Shown: positions 20,128 to 27,664 of the stretch, one piece after another
How the letters are laid out: the number at the start of each line of letters is the position of its first letter
Position numbering within the stretch: the first letter of the stretch is position 1
DNA from: a virus
Direction: 5' to 3' (one strand)
IMG/VR virus record: IMGVR_UViG_3300025483_000053
Coordinates: 1-28,577 of that record
DNA: 28,577 nt
The notes under the pieces: generated by a model
Database searches by the model: none
What the model saw: the letters and a program-made list of their open reading frames with translations, nothing else
What the model was told of the DNA's origin: nothing
Position numbers and translations under genes: made by a program

Positions 20128-22289
20128 TGGCAGATAAAACTAACAATATAATATATAGAATTGAGGTAGACTCTAAGTCTGGTAAATTAAATATAGACGG
20201 TGTTACCAAGAGTTTTGAACAAGCTGACAAGGCTTTCTTAAAGCTACAGAAAGATGTCGCTAAAGGAATTCCTAACGCCACAAAGAGTGTTAAAAATCTA
20301 GGAGATGCTACAGGTTCTGCTACTTCTGCAACAATGGAACTTTCTAGAGTTATATCTGATATGCCTTATGGTATTAGAGGTATGGCGAATAACATTACTC
20401 AGTTAGTTTCTCAGCTAGGTACTGCGTCAACTAAGGCTGGAGGACTTACTAACGCATTAAAACTTATGTGGGCACAAATGATGGGACCTTTAGGTATTGT
20501 ATTTGCTATTACCGCCGTTGTATCTGCATTAGACTTCTTTTGGGGTGCTCAAAAAAAAGTAGAAGAATCAACAGAGGACGCAACAAATCAAATAACAAAA
20601 CAAGTTAAAGAAATTCAAAAACTTCAAAGGGTAACTAAAACTTATTATGAATTTATAGGAGAGGCTTTATCATCAATAAAGTCAGACGGAACTGTTTTTA
20701 AAGAAGAGTTGTTTTCAATACAAGATGTAGTAAAAATTTTATCTAAAGATTTTTCAGAATTTAAAAATGGAATTGACTCATTATCTGAACAAGATAAAAA
20801 AGACCCAAAAAAACTAGAGAATCTAATAAAGTCGTTCCAATCATTATTGAAATATAGAGAAGATTTAGATGGTTTAGAAAAGAGATTAGATAAGTTCAGA
20901 GAATTACAGAAAAACAATATAAAGTCATTTCAAGAAGAAGAGGGTGGGGCTTTAATTGATGTAGGTAAAAAAGTTTCGTCTCTAACTTTTGAGTATGTTA
21001 ATCTTCAGAGAGCTATATTAGGCTTAGAGAGTTTGTTTGAAAAGAATGATTCAGAAGATAAAACCAAAAAACTATCTCCATTTAAAACACCTAAAGAGCT
21101 AGAAATAGATATAAAGAATGCAGATAATGCTATTATACAATACGAGAAGAAGATAGAGGACGCTAGGCTGAAAAAAGAACTTAATGACAAGCTAAGTGAA
21201 GCTACATCTGAAGAAGAGAAAGCTAAAATAAGAAGGAATTACGAAAAGGATAGGTTGATAAACCAAATGAATGCTGAGGAAGACATCCTTAATATTAAAA
21301 AATCAGCAGAAGAAGCTGTAGTCAAAACAAAGACTAAAAATCACGTAGACGAACTAAAGAGAAAATATACAGAGTTCATTACAGAACTAGACTACAAAAA
21401 GAAGCTAGAGAAGATATCAGAAGAAGACGCTAAGAGACTGAAAGGAGACGCAACTGGCAAATTGTTTGAAAGTTTAGCACAGGCTGATACAGAAGAAAAA
21501 GTATCTCTTGAAGAAATAACTGAAAAGTATAAACCAATATTCGCATTATTTAACAACCTTAAATCTGCTAGATTGGAAGCGTTATTTAGTTTTCCTACTA
21601 AGGATGACGGTAAAAAATCTAAGCAACAAGAAAATCTTGAGAAGCAGATGTTTTATGCAGAACAGTTTATGATGGTTCAGCAAAGTCTTACAGATTTCTT
21701 AGGAGGGGAGTTTGATAGACAGTTGACTATGGAGCAAAATAAGACTAATGCTATGAATAATGAGCTTAGAGAGAGGTTAAACAATGAGAATCTATCTGCT
21801 GGAGAAAGAAAAAGTATTCAGTTGCAAATAGCTAGAAATGATGAAGCTCTAAGAAAAAAGCAAGAGAAGATAGAGAAGAAAAGATTTAAAATGCAAAAGG
21901 CTGCTAATATTTCTCAAGCACTAATATCTACTTACCTAGCTGCTGCTCAAGTTCAAGCCAATCCTTTATTGATAGACCCTGTAACAAAAAGTATAGCGAT
22001 GGCTGCAACAATAACTAGCGGGTTATTAAACGTAGCAACTATAGCTAGACAAAAGTTTCAATCTAGTGCAGGTGCAACAGTTCCAGCAGGTGCATTAGGT
22101 GGTGGTGGTTCTGGAGGTGCAGATAGAAGTTTTAACTTTAATTTAGCAGGAGCTTCTCAAGAAAACCAATTAGCACAAGCATTGCAAGGGCAATTTGACC
22201 AACCTATACAAGCGTACGTTGTTAGTAGAGATATAACAAACCAACAGCAATTAGACCAAGACATATTAACTAATGCTAGTTTTGGATAA
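20127..22289 (+). CDS. Tape measure protein
   Basis: The 720-residue protein shows the usual tape-measure layout. An N-terminal region has DGVTKSFEQADKAFLKLQKD. A hydrophobic segment (MGPLGIVFAITAVVSALDFF, near 118-137) follows, then a long charged, coiled-coil middle rich in Lys and Glu. A second Ala-rich hydrophobic stretch near 600-650 and a Gly-rich region follow, before a Gln-rich C-terminus. It sets tail length. At about 0.15 nm per residue the upper estimate is a tail near 100 nm, typical of a siphovirus. The gene lies downstream of the chaperone pair that would coat it. Confidence 0.85.
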   Translation: MADKTNNIIYRIEVDSKSGKLNIDGVTKSFEQADKAFLKLQKDVAKGIPNATKSVKNLGDATGSATSATMELSRVISDMPYGIRGMANNITQLVSQLGTASTKAGGLTNALKLMWAQMMGPLGIVFAITAVVSALDFFWGAQKKVEESTEDATNQITKQVKEIQKLQRVTKTYYEFIGEALSSIKSDGTVFKEELFSIQDVVKILSKDFSEFKNGIDSLSEQDKKDPKKLENLIKSFQSLLKYREDLDGLEKRLDKFRELQKNNIKSFQEEEGGALIDVGKKVSSLTFEYVNLQRAILGLESLFEKNDSEDKTKKLSPFKTPKELEIDIKNADNAIIQYEKKIEDARLKKELNDKLSEATSEEEKAKIRRNYEKDRLINQMNAEEDILNIKKSAEEAVVKTKTKNHVDELKRKYTEFITELDYKKKLEKISEEDAKRLKGDATGKLFESLAQADTEEKVSLEEITEKYKPIFALFNNLKSARLEALFSFPTKDDGKKSKQQENLEKQMFYAEQFMMVQQSLTDFLGGEFDRQLTMEQNKTNAMNNELRERLNNENLSAGERKSIQLQIARNDEALRKKQEKIEKKRFKMQKAANISQALISTYLAAAQVQANPLLIDPVTKSIAMAATITSGLLNVATIARQKFQSSAGATVPAGALGGGGSGGADRSFNFNLAGASQENQLAQALQGQFDQPIQAYVVSRDITNQQQLDQDILTNASFG

Positions 22290-22304
22290 AATAAAACGAT
22301 AATA

Positions 22305-22326
22305 ATAAAAATAGTTAACTTATTAA
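22305..22326 (+). promoter_or_regulatory. Candidate phage late promoter motif, copy C
   Basis: ATAAAAATAGTTAACTTATT followed by AA. The conserved G is 23 nt before the ATG of the protease gene at 22337. It occupies the gap after the tape measure gene. Confidence 0.55.
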
Positions 22327-22336
22327 ATAATATATT

Positions 22337-22936
22337 ATGGATACAATAGAATTAATTATAGACGAACAACTAGGAGAAGAAGGCATAAACGCCATCTCTC
22401 TAGTAGAGTTTCCTGCCATAGAAGAAAACTTTGTTGCACTTAGTAAAGACCAGCATAAAGTTGAGTTTAAAACTGTAGATAAAGAGAAAAGAATTATTGT
22501 AGGATTAGCATTAGTTCCAGATAAGCTCATATATCGTCGTAGAGGCGATTACGAGTACAATATAACATTCTCTAAGGAAACTGTTAGAAAAGCGTCCGAG
22601 CTATACTTAAAACGTCTTAAAAACAACAATACAACGTTAGAACATCAAGAGTTTACCTCTGGAGTGTCTGTAATAGAATCTTGGATAGTAGAAGATGCTA
22701 AACAAGATAAAACTGCTTTGTATAACTTAAATGCTAAAGAAGGGGATTGGGCAGTAGTTATGAAGATAGATAATGATGCTGTATGGCAAGATGTAAAGAA
22801 TGGTAAGTATTTAGGTTTAAGTATTGAGGGTATCTTTAGTGATAAGAAAGAAGATATGAGTGCTGTAGAAGATATGACTGAAGAAGAAGCTAAGATATTA
22901 TTACAAGAAATAAAAGACTATTTAGAGAATGAGTAG
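22337..22936 (+). CDS. Prohead maturation protease (XkdF-like, Peptidase_S78_2)
   Basis: The 199-residue protein matches the XkdF-like prohead protease family. Visible elements are ISLVEFPAIEENFVALSK near the N-terminus, IIVGLALVPDKLIYRR, the LEHQ histidine (H103), GVSVIESWIVED carrying candidate catalytic serines (S111 or S115), and KYLGLSIEGIF. It would process the scaffold and capsid precursors during head maturation. The acidic C-terminal tail (MTEEEAKILLQEIKDYLENE) may bind the assembling shell. It starts the protease-fibre block after late motif copy C and overlaps the next gene by 8 nt. Confidence 0.8.
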   Translation: MDTIELIIDEQLGEEGINAISLVEFPAIEENFVALSKDQHKVEFKTVDKEKRIIVGLALVPDKLIYRRRGDYEYNITFSKETVRKASELYLKRLKNNNTTLEHQEFTSGVSVIESWIVEDAKQDKTALYNLNAKEGDWAVVMKIDNDAVWQDVKNGKYLGLSIEGIFSDKKEDMSAVEDMTEEEAKILLQEIKDYLENE

Positions 22937-23420
22937 AGAGATAAGTAATACTAGTTTTCAGATAAGACCAGATTCACACACATCTTTAGAGATACAGAAT
23001 CTAACTGGAGAAGTAGGTTCAATAGTTTGGAATAAAACTACAGAAGCTCTTGTTACTTGGATTGGAAACGATTGGGTTACATTAGTTACTAACCCCCCTA
23101 CTGGAGCTACACCATTCTTAATAACTGCTACTGCTGGAGGAATCTCAACATACTCAAGTCATAACGCAGATATATATTTAACTTGGACTGGAGTTAATGG
23201 AACATACGAACTTACATTGCCAGATGCAGCAGAACATCCTTACAGAGCTATAAGGATAATAAATGACGGAACTGTGAATGCTGCTGACAAGATTCACGTA
23301 TTAGCACCTAATTTACAAACAATAGACGGAGGTGCTTTTTACTCTATAAGCAAACCCTTTAATGGGGTTCAAGCTTGGAGCGATGGCTCTAATTGGATTG
23401 TAATTCAAGCGAAGGGTTAA
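22929..23420 (+). CDS. Virion fibre or decoration protein
   Basis: The 163-residue protein begins MSREISNTSFQIRPDSHTSL and contains NLTGEVGSIVWNKTTEALVT with WIGNDWVTL, a pattern found in small phage fibre proteins. A beta-rich C-terminal domain follows (GTYELTLPDAAEHPYRAIRI and GVQAWSDGSNWIVIQ). Genes at this position between protease and scaffold often encode head fibres or decorations in Bacteroidetes phages, but a tail fibre is equally possible. No catalytic motif was seen. Confidence 0.5.
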   Translation: MSREISNTSFQIRPDSHTSLEIQNLTGEVGSIVWNKTTEALVTWIGNDWVTLVTNPPTGATPFLITATAGGISTYSSHNADIYLTWTGVNGTYELTLPDAAEHPYRAIRIINDGTVNAADKIHVLAPNLQTIDGGAFYSISKPFNGVQAWSDGSNWIVIQAKG

Positions 23421-23438
23421 ACATAGAAAAATAAACAA

Positions 23439-23603
23439 ATGAGAGCAAAGTACTGTAAATGTAAAAACACATACACTATAAAAGGTTGTAGTAAGCGAGG
23501 TTGTAATCAGCCTTATTACTGGTTTCAAGGTATAGGGAGGATATACCAAGAGCCTGTAAAAAACGAAACATTTGATATAACATTTGACGAAACATTTAAA
23601 TAA
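23439..23603 (+). CDS. Cys-rich small protein (54 aa)
   Basis: The frame from ATG 23439 encodes 54 residues beginning MRAKYCKCKNTYTIKGCSKR, with CKC and CSKRGC together giving four Cys in 17 residues. This is compatible with a small zinc-binding knuckle. The C-terminal part is acidic. Its start follows AATAAACAA, and the next gene begins 5 nt after its stop. It lies between virion fibre genes, an unusual place for a zinc-finger-like protein. Role unknown. Confidence 0.55.
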   Translation: MRAKYCKCKNTYTIKGCSKRGCNQPYYWFQGIGRIYQEPVKNETFDITFDETFK

Positions 23604-23608
23604 AAATT

Positions 23609-23992
23609 ATGAGCATAAAAAGTAATTCAATAATAATTAGAGACGAGAACACTACTGGAGCAAATACAGCTTCTAGGGTAGGAGGAGTGTTGGTGGAAAT
23701 AGCAGATACTCTAACATCTTACAAGAGTTTAATAGACTCTAATACTGATAAGACAGGTATAAGTACTCAACAAGCTAACGAGATAGCTAGTAACAGTTTA
23801 AAAAACAGCTATCCAAGTTCAGATGCATCTAAATTATCTGGAATATCAGCAGGAGCGCAAGTTAACACAATAAATAGTACGACTACAGGGGAGTTAACTG
23901 GTAGTGATGTTATTACAAATATAGTTTCCCTTACTCAAGCTGAGTATGACGCAGGTACTCCAATATCTACAACTCTTTATATTATAAAATAA
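23609..23992 (+). CDS. Tail or head fibre-like protein (127 aa)
   Basis: The 127-residue protein begins MSIKSNSIIIRDENTTGANT and has ASRVGGVLVEIADTL, then a Ser/Thr/Ala/Asn-rich low-complexity region with DASKLSGISAGAQVNT and a C-terminal LTQAEYDAGTPISTTLYIIK. The last segment is frequent in phage fibre proteins as a short attachment or trimerisation element. It sits directly before the lectin-like protein and may form its stalk. That pairing is inferred. Confidence 0.55.
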   Translation: MSIKSNSIIIRDENTTGANTASRVGGVLVEIADTLTSYKSLIDSNTDKTGISTQQANEIASNSLKNSYPSSDASKLSGISAGAQVNTINSTTTGELTGSDVITNIVSLTQAEYDAGTPISTTLYIIK

Positions 23993-24001
23993 TATTAAAC
24001 T

Positions 24002-24889
24002 ATGAATCTAGGAAGCGAATCGGTATCAAAAATATACTTGGGAAGTAATGAAATACAGAAAATATATCTAGGAGATTCTTTGATTCTTGACGGTAGTGCT
24101 AGTTATTTATTAGACACCTACACGAACTCATCATTAGCTTATTCATTAAGACAACTTAGTTCGTCTACAACTAGCGTTGTTAGAGTAAGAAGAGACTCTG
24201 ATAATACAGAACAAGACTTTAGTGCAGATGATATAACAGACGGTACACTAACAACCTTTGTAGGCTCTGGAGATGGATTTGTAACTACTATATATGACCA
24301 AAGCGGTAATAGTAATAATGGAGTACAAACTAATACATCTAGTCAACCTAAAATTGTTGACAATGGCTCTTTAATATTAGATAATAATGAGCCTTCAATG
24401 CTATTTAGTGGTTCACAGTCATTTGACTTCAACCCTTTCCAGATAGACAAATCTGATGGTTTCTTTTGTTTTTATGTTACAACATACTTAGGAGTGAATA
24501 ATCATAGAGTTTTATCTATGGGGTTATCAGGACAGAGAGATTATGTGTCTGGTGGAGTTTTAATAGCCACTAGGCAATATGGTTTAAATGGAGAAAACAT
24601 AATAACACTTTCGAGTTCGCTTAATGGTAGTGGTTCTGATGAATTAAACATTTATAAGTCAAACTCAATATCTAATGCTATTGTTAGGAATAATGTTCAG
24701 ATAGGTACTAGCTCAAACTTAAGTGTAGCTGCATTTACTCCAACAGAAGCTAAAATAGGAGGAGATGTGGCATCAAGTTCTGGTTATGCAAATGCAAGGA
24801 TTAAGGAGGTTATTGTATTTAATAATGACCAATCTGCAAATGAATCTTCAATACAGCAAGATATGAATGATTACTACTCAATATACTAA
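24002..24889 (+). CDS. Putative receptor-binding protein with AbfB/lectin-like domain
   Basis: The 295-residue protein begins with a short repeat, SKIYLGSNEIQKIYLGDSLI, of a kind found at phage fibre attachment ends. From about residue 35 it has the YSLRQLSSSTTSVVRVRRDS, FVGSGDGFVTTIYDQSGNSN and SQPKIVDNG pattern of the concanavalin-like domain of alpha-L-arabinofuranosidase B. A LamG-like beta-sandwich continues to the end. In phages such modules usually bind, and occasionally cleave, surface glycans. No clear catalytic acids can be confirmed here. It is the best candidate in this window for host recognition. Confidence 0.6.
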   Translation: MNLGSESVSKIYLGSNEIQKIYLGDSLILDGSASYLLDTYTNSSLAYSLRQLSSSTTSVVRVRRDSDNTEQDFSADDITDGTLTTFVGSGDGFVTTIYDQSGNSNNGVQTNTSSQPKIVDNGSLILDNNEPSMLFSGSQSFDFNPFQIDKSDGFFCFYVTTYLGVNNHRVLSMGLSGQRDYVSGGVLIATRQYGLNGENIITLSSSLNGSGSDELNIYKSNSISNAIVRNNVQIGTSSNLSVAAFTPTEAKIGGDVASSSGYANARIKEVIVFNNDQSANESSIQQDMNDYYSIY

Positions 24890-24928
24890 ATAAATAGGTA
24901 GTTATATTTACAAAATAAAACAGTTAAA

Positions 24929-24950
24929 ATAAAAATAGTTATATTAATAT
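24929..24950 (+). promoter_or_regulatory. Candidate phage late promoter motif, copy D
   Basis: ATAAAAATAGTTATATTAAT followed by AT. The conserved G is 30 nt before the scaffold ATG at 24968. A weaker GTAGTTATATTTA half-copy lies just upstream near 24899-24911. Confidence 0.55.
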
Positions 24951-24967
24951 ATTAAAATCAATCAATT

Positions 24968-25483
24968 ATGAACAGTAAAGAAATTCTTACAAGCATCAAA
25001 GAATTAGTAGGTCTCTCTAAGGAGGAGGTTGCTAATGAAGTTGAGGCTACAGAAGAGGTTATCTTATCTACAGAAGTAGTTGCTGAGGAAGTTATCGAAG
25101 AAAAAGTTGAGGAAGTAGAGCTATCTACAGAAGAGACTAAAGAAGAGGTAGTTGAAGAAGCAGTTGAATTAGCTGAAGAGAAAGAAGAGCCTAAACAAGA
25201 AGCACCAGTTCAAATGAACTTTGCTACTCAAGAAGAACTATCTCAAGTTAAACAAGAATTGTTATCTATGATTAAAGCAATGATGGAAGACAAATCTGAT
25301 TATGCTGAGGCTGATGTACCTGCTAAATTATCTGCTGAAGAAAAAGAAGCTGTAGAGCTTTCTGAAGAGGTGGTGGAAGAAGTAGTGCATTCTCCAGAGA
25401 GTGTAACTGAGACTAGACAGAAAAATTTTAACAATAAAGGAATGACTGCTGCCGAACGAGTGTGGTCAATGATTAATAATTAA
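24968..25483 (+). CDS. Putative capsid scaffolding protein
   Basis: The 171-residue protein is extremely rich in Glu and Val with degenerate repeats (EEVVEEAVELAEEKEEPKQE). A helical segment EELSQVKQELLSMIKAMMED follows, and a more basic C-terminus (TRQKNFNNKGMTAAERVWSM) could contact the capsid protein. It lies immediately upstream of the major capsid gene and downstream of the protease, the standard position and character of a scaffold that is removed during maturation. Sequence similarity to a named family is not claimed. Confidence 0.7.
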   Translation: MNSKEILTSIKELVGLSKEEVANEVEATEEVILSTEVVAEEVIEEKVEEVELSTEETKEEVVEEAVELAEEKEEPKQEAPVQMNFATQEELSQVKQELLSMIKAMMEDKSDYAEADVPAKLSAEEKEAVELSEEVVEEVVHSPESVTETRQKNFNNKGMTAAERVWSMINN

Positions 25484-25503
25484 ATTTAAAATACGCTAAA
25501 ATT

Positions 25504-26454
25504 ATGGCAACAAGTACAAGTATTACTACTACCTATGCTGGAGAAAGTGCTGGGAAATACATCTCGGCAGCTTTATTAGCTGGTAACACAATCGCTAACG
25601 GTGGTTTAACTATTAGACCAAACGTTAAATTTAAAGAAGTTGTAAAAAGATTAGAATTAGACGGTATCGTAAAAGATGGTACTTGTGATTTCGCTGACAC
25701 TTCTACATTAACACTTACTGAAAGAATCCTTCAACCAGAAGAATTTCAAGTAAACTTAGAATTATGTAAGAAAGATTTCCGTTCTGACTGGGATGCTATC
25801 TCAATGGGATATTCTGCATTTGACAATTTACCTTCTTCTTTCCAAGACTATTTAATTGGTCACGTTGCTGCTAAAGTAGCACAGAAACAAGAGCAAAACA
25901 TCTGGGGTGGTACTAACGCTACTGCTGGAGAGTACGATGGTTTTTCTACTTTATTAGCTGCTGATGCTGATTTACCTGCTGCAAACGAGGTAACAGGAAC
26001 AACTGTAGATGCTTCTAACGTTGTAGCTGAATTAGGAAAAGTTGTAGATGCTATTCCTGCTGCTTTATACGGAAGAGATGACTTAATGATTTATGTTGCT
26101 CAAAACGTATTTAGAGCTTACAAGCGTTCTTTAGGTGGTTTCCAATCTGGAGGTCAAGGAGCTGCTGGTTTCCAAGATAGAGGTAACAATCAAGACATAA
26201 ACATCGTTTACTTTGATGGTGTAAAAATCTTTATGGCTAACGGATTAGCTAATGATACTATGATTGCTACTACTAAAGATAACCTACACTTTGGTACTGG
26301 ACTTATGTCTGACCAAAACGAAGTTAAGATTTTAGATATGGCTGACTTAGATGGTTCTCAAAACGTAAGAATCATTATGAGATTTACTGCTGGTGTTCAG
26401 TATGGAATTGTTGAAGATATCGTAACTTACGGAATCGTTAACTCTGCTAACTAA
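25504..26454 (+). CDS. Major capsid protein
   Basis: The 316-residue protein has the composition and position of an HK97-fold capsid protein, with motifs such as GGLTIRPNVKFKEVVKRLEL, ILQPEEFQVNLELCKKDFRS, AKVAQKQEQNIWGGTNAT, DLMIYVAQNVFRAYKRSLGG and GVQYGIVEDIVTYGIVNSAN. Codon use differs from most neighbours, with more C-ending codons (AAC, TTC, ATC) as expected for very high expression. It follows protease and scaffold genes, and a strong terminator comes right after it. Fold assignment is by context and overall pattern. Confidence 0.85.
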   Translation: MATSTSITTTYAGESAGKYISAALLAGNTIANGGLTIRPNVKFKEVVKRLELDGIVKDGTCDFADTSTLTLTERILQPEEFQVNLELCKKDFRSDWDAISMGYSAFDNLPSSFQDYLIGHVAAKVAQKQEQNIWGGTNATAGEYDGFSTLLAADADLPAANEVTGTTVDASNVVAELGKVVDAIPAALYGRDDLMIYVAQNVFRAYKRSLGGFQSGGQGAAGFQDRGNNQDINIVYFDGVKIFMANGLANDTMIATTKDNLHFGTGLMSDQNEVKILDMADLDGSQNVRIIMRFTAGVQYGIVEDIVTYGIVNSAN

Positions 26455-26474
26455 GATTAGTATAACATAAACTA

Positions 26475-26514
26475 GAAAGGGTAGGTAAGCCTAGAGCCTA
26501 CTTACCCTTTTTTA
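26475..26514 (+). terminator. Strong terminator after the major capsid gene
   Basis: AAAGGGTA (from 26476) pairs with TACCCTTT, extended inward by GGTAAGC against GCCTACT with one mismatch and one G-U pair. A T-run follows. Partial termination here would set a high ratio of capsid over downstream products. Confidence 0.85.
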
Positions 26515-26537
26515 TTAACTTTTAAAAATATAATATA

Positions 26538-27065
26538 ATGAGTTGTGATATTTCAAGAGGTCGTTTAGAGCCTTGTAAAGATTCAGTTGGAGGATTAAAC
26601 GCTGTTTACTTCGTTAACAAAGGAGACTTAGGTGCTATTACCTATGATGCTACCGACACAGATGTTATTGATGCTGTTGCAGGAACACCTGACGCATACA
26701 AGTTTGATATTAAAGGTGGTTCTACATATACAGAAAACATTACCTCTTCAAGAGAGAATGGAACTACTACCTTTGAGCAAGTTTTAGAGCTTCAATTAAC
26801 TAAGCTAACTAAAGAAGACCATAAAACTGTTAAGTTATTAGCTTACGGTAGTCCTCACATTTTAGTAGAAGACAATAACGGAAACGTATTTGTTGCAGGT
26901 TTAGAACACGGATTAGATGTATCTGGAGGTACTATAGTTTCTGGAGCTGCTATGGGAGATATGAGTGGATATACTTTAACATTCTCTGGAATGGAGAAAG
27001 CACCTGCTAACTTCTTAGGAGACACTATTACTGCTGTAGGTTTTACAGTTACTGAAGGAGTATAA
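26538..27065 (+). CDS. Putative major tail tube protein
   Basis: The 175-residue protein begins MSCDISRGRLEPCKDSVGGL and shows the beta-rich pattern of a tail-tube type protein: STYTENITSSRENGTTTFEQ, LELQLTKLTKEDHKTVKLLA, HILVEDNNGNVFVAGLEHGL and GDMSGYTLTFSGMEKAPANF. This family is common beside capsid genes in Bacteroidetes phages, variously annotated as structural or tail protein. Its own flanking terminators suggest separate, high expression. A capsid decoration role is the main alternative. It has two N-terminal Cys nine residues apart. Confidence 0.6.
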   Translation: MSCDISRGRLEPCKDSVGGLNAVYFVNKGDLGAITYDATDTDVIDAVAGTPDAYKFDIKGGSTYTENITSSRENGTTTFEQVLELQLTKLTKEDHKTVKLLAYGSPHILVEDNNGNVFVAGLEHGLDVSGGTIVSGAAMGDMSGYTLTFSGMEKAPANFLGDTITAVGFTVTEGV

Positions 27066-27088
27066 TTAGTTATTTATTAAATACTAAA

Positions 27089-27108
27089 TGAAGCATTAAA
27101 ACGCTTCA
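27089..27108. repeat. Constant-loop hairpin (minus-strand loop GTTTTAAT)
   Basis: TGAAGC pairs with GCTTCA around ATTAAAAC, the reverse complement of the GTTTTAAT loop of the hairpins at 424-480 and 4646-4700. It lies between the tail tube gene and its terminator. Confidence 0.5.
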
Positions 27109-27116
27109 CAACAGTC

Positions 27117-27148
27117 AATAACCCGAATTAAAAACTCGGGTTATTTTT
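27117..27148 (+). terminator. Strong terminator after the tail tube gene
   Basis: AATAACCCGA (27117-27126) pairs perfectly with TCGGGTTATT (27136-27145) around a 9-nt loop, and more T residues follow. It separates the tail tube gene from the portal block. Confidence 0.85.
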
Positions 27149-27203
27149 GTGTTAGGCAAACATACAAAAAATAAACGAGACTACCAAATAAAAAACAAAA
27201 TAA

Positions 27204-27225
27204 TTAAAAATAGTTATCTTAGTAT
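27204..27225 (+). promoter_or_regulatory. Candidate phage late promoter motif, copy E
   Basis: TTAAAAATAGTTATCTTAGT runs into the ATG at 27224. The distance from the conserved G to ATG is 11 nt, identical to copy A at the terminase block. It follows directly after a terminator, where a new promoter is needed. Confidence 0.65.
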
Positions 27226-27664
27226 GATAATATTATTACCAATCACATCAGAACAAACTATATCTGTATCACCTAGATATACAGATTATTTCTCTGAAGA
27301 ACATTACGAAAATAGAGTAAAATCTAATGGGGGTACTTTGGAGGCTATATCTTGTTTGACAGATAATGCGTCTGAGTTTAATAATACTTCTATAAGCATA
27401 AGAAGAGATGGAGATGGTAAGTCAGAAACTATTACAGATGTTAAAGGTTTAGTAAATGGTAACTTTATAGACTTTACTTTTGCTAGTACAATACTAGAAG
27501 AGGGTTCTACTTATTATGTAGAGATAACAGATGATAGCAATTTAGTGTACAGAGACAAAATATACTCTACAACACAAACCAACTATACTGTAAAGCACGA
27601 AATATCTAAAAGTAGATATACACAGCCTACAGGAGAGGTAAATGATAATACATACATTATATAA
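27224..27664 (+). CDS. Hypothetical structural protein upstream of portal (146 aa)
   Basis: The ATG at 27224 (MIILLPITSEQTISVSPRYT) was chosen because it follows late motif copy E. An in-frame ATG at 27149 would begin beside the terminator and run through the motif. The 146-residue protein is beta-rich (TSISIRRDGDGKSETITDVK; EGSTYYVEITDDSNLVYRDK), like a small immunoglobulin-like virion domain. It is coupled to the portal gene by TAATG. A minor virion component or decoration is plausible; no named family was recognised. Confidence 0.6.
   Translation: MIILLPITSEQTISVSPRYTDYFSEEHYENRVKSNGGTLEAISCLTDNASEFNNTSISIRRDGDGKSETITDVKGLVNGNFIDFTFASTILEEGSTYYVEITDDSNLVYRDKIYSTTQTNYTVKHEISKSRYTQPTGEVNDNTYII

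Noticed and set aside
20072-21190. Leftward frames at 20072-20281, 20645-20917 and 21005-21190
   Set aside because: They are antisense to the tape measure gene and are Ser/Phe/Leu-rich products expected from reverse reading of Lys/Glu-rich coiled coil.
23313-23549. Leftward frame across 23313-23549
   Set aside because: It is antisense to the fibre gene and to the better supported rightward Cys-rich gene at 23439-23603, with no leftward promoter.
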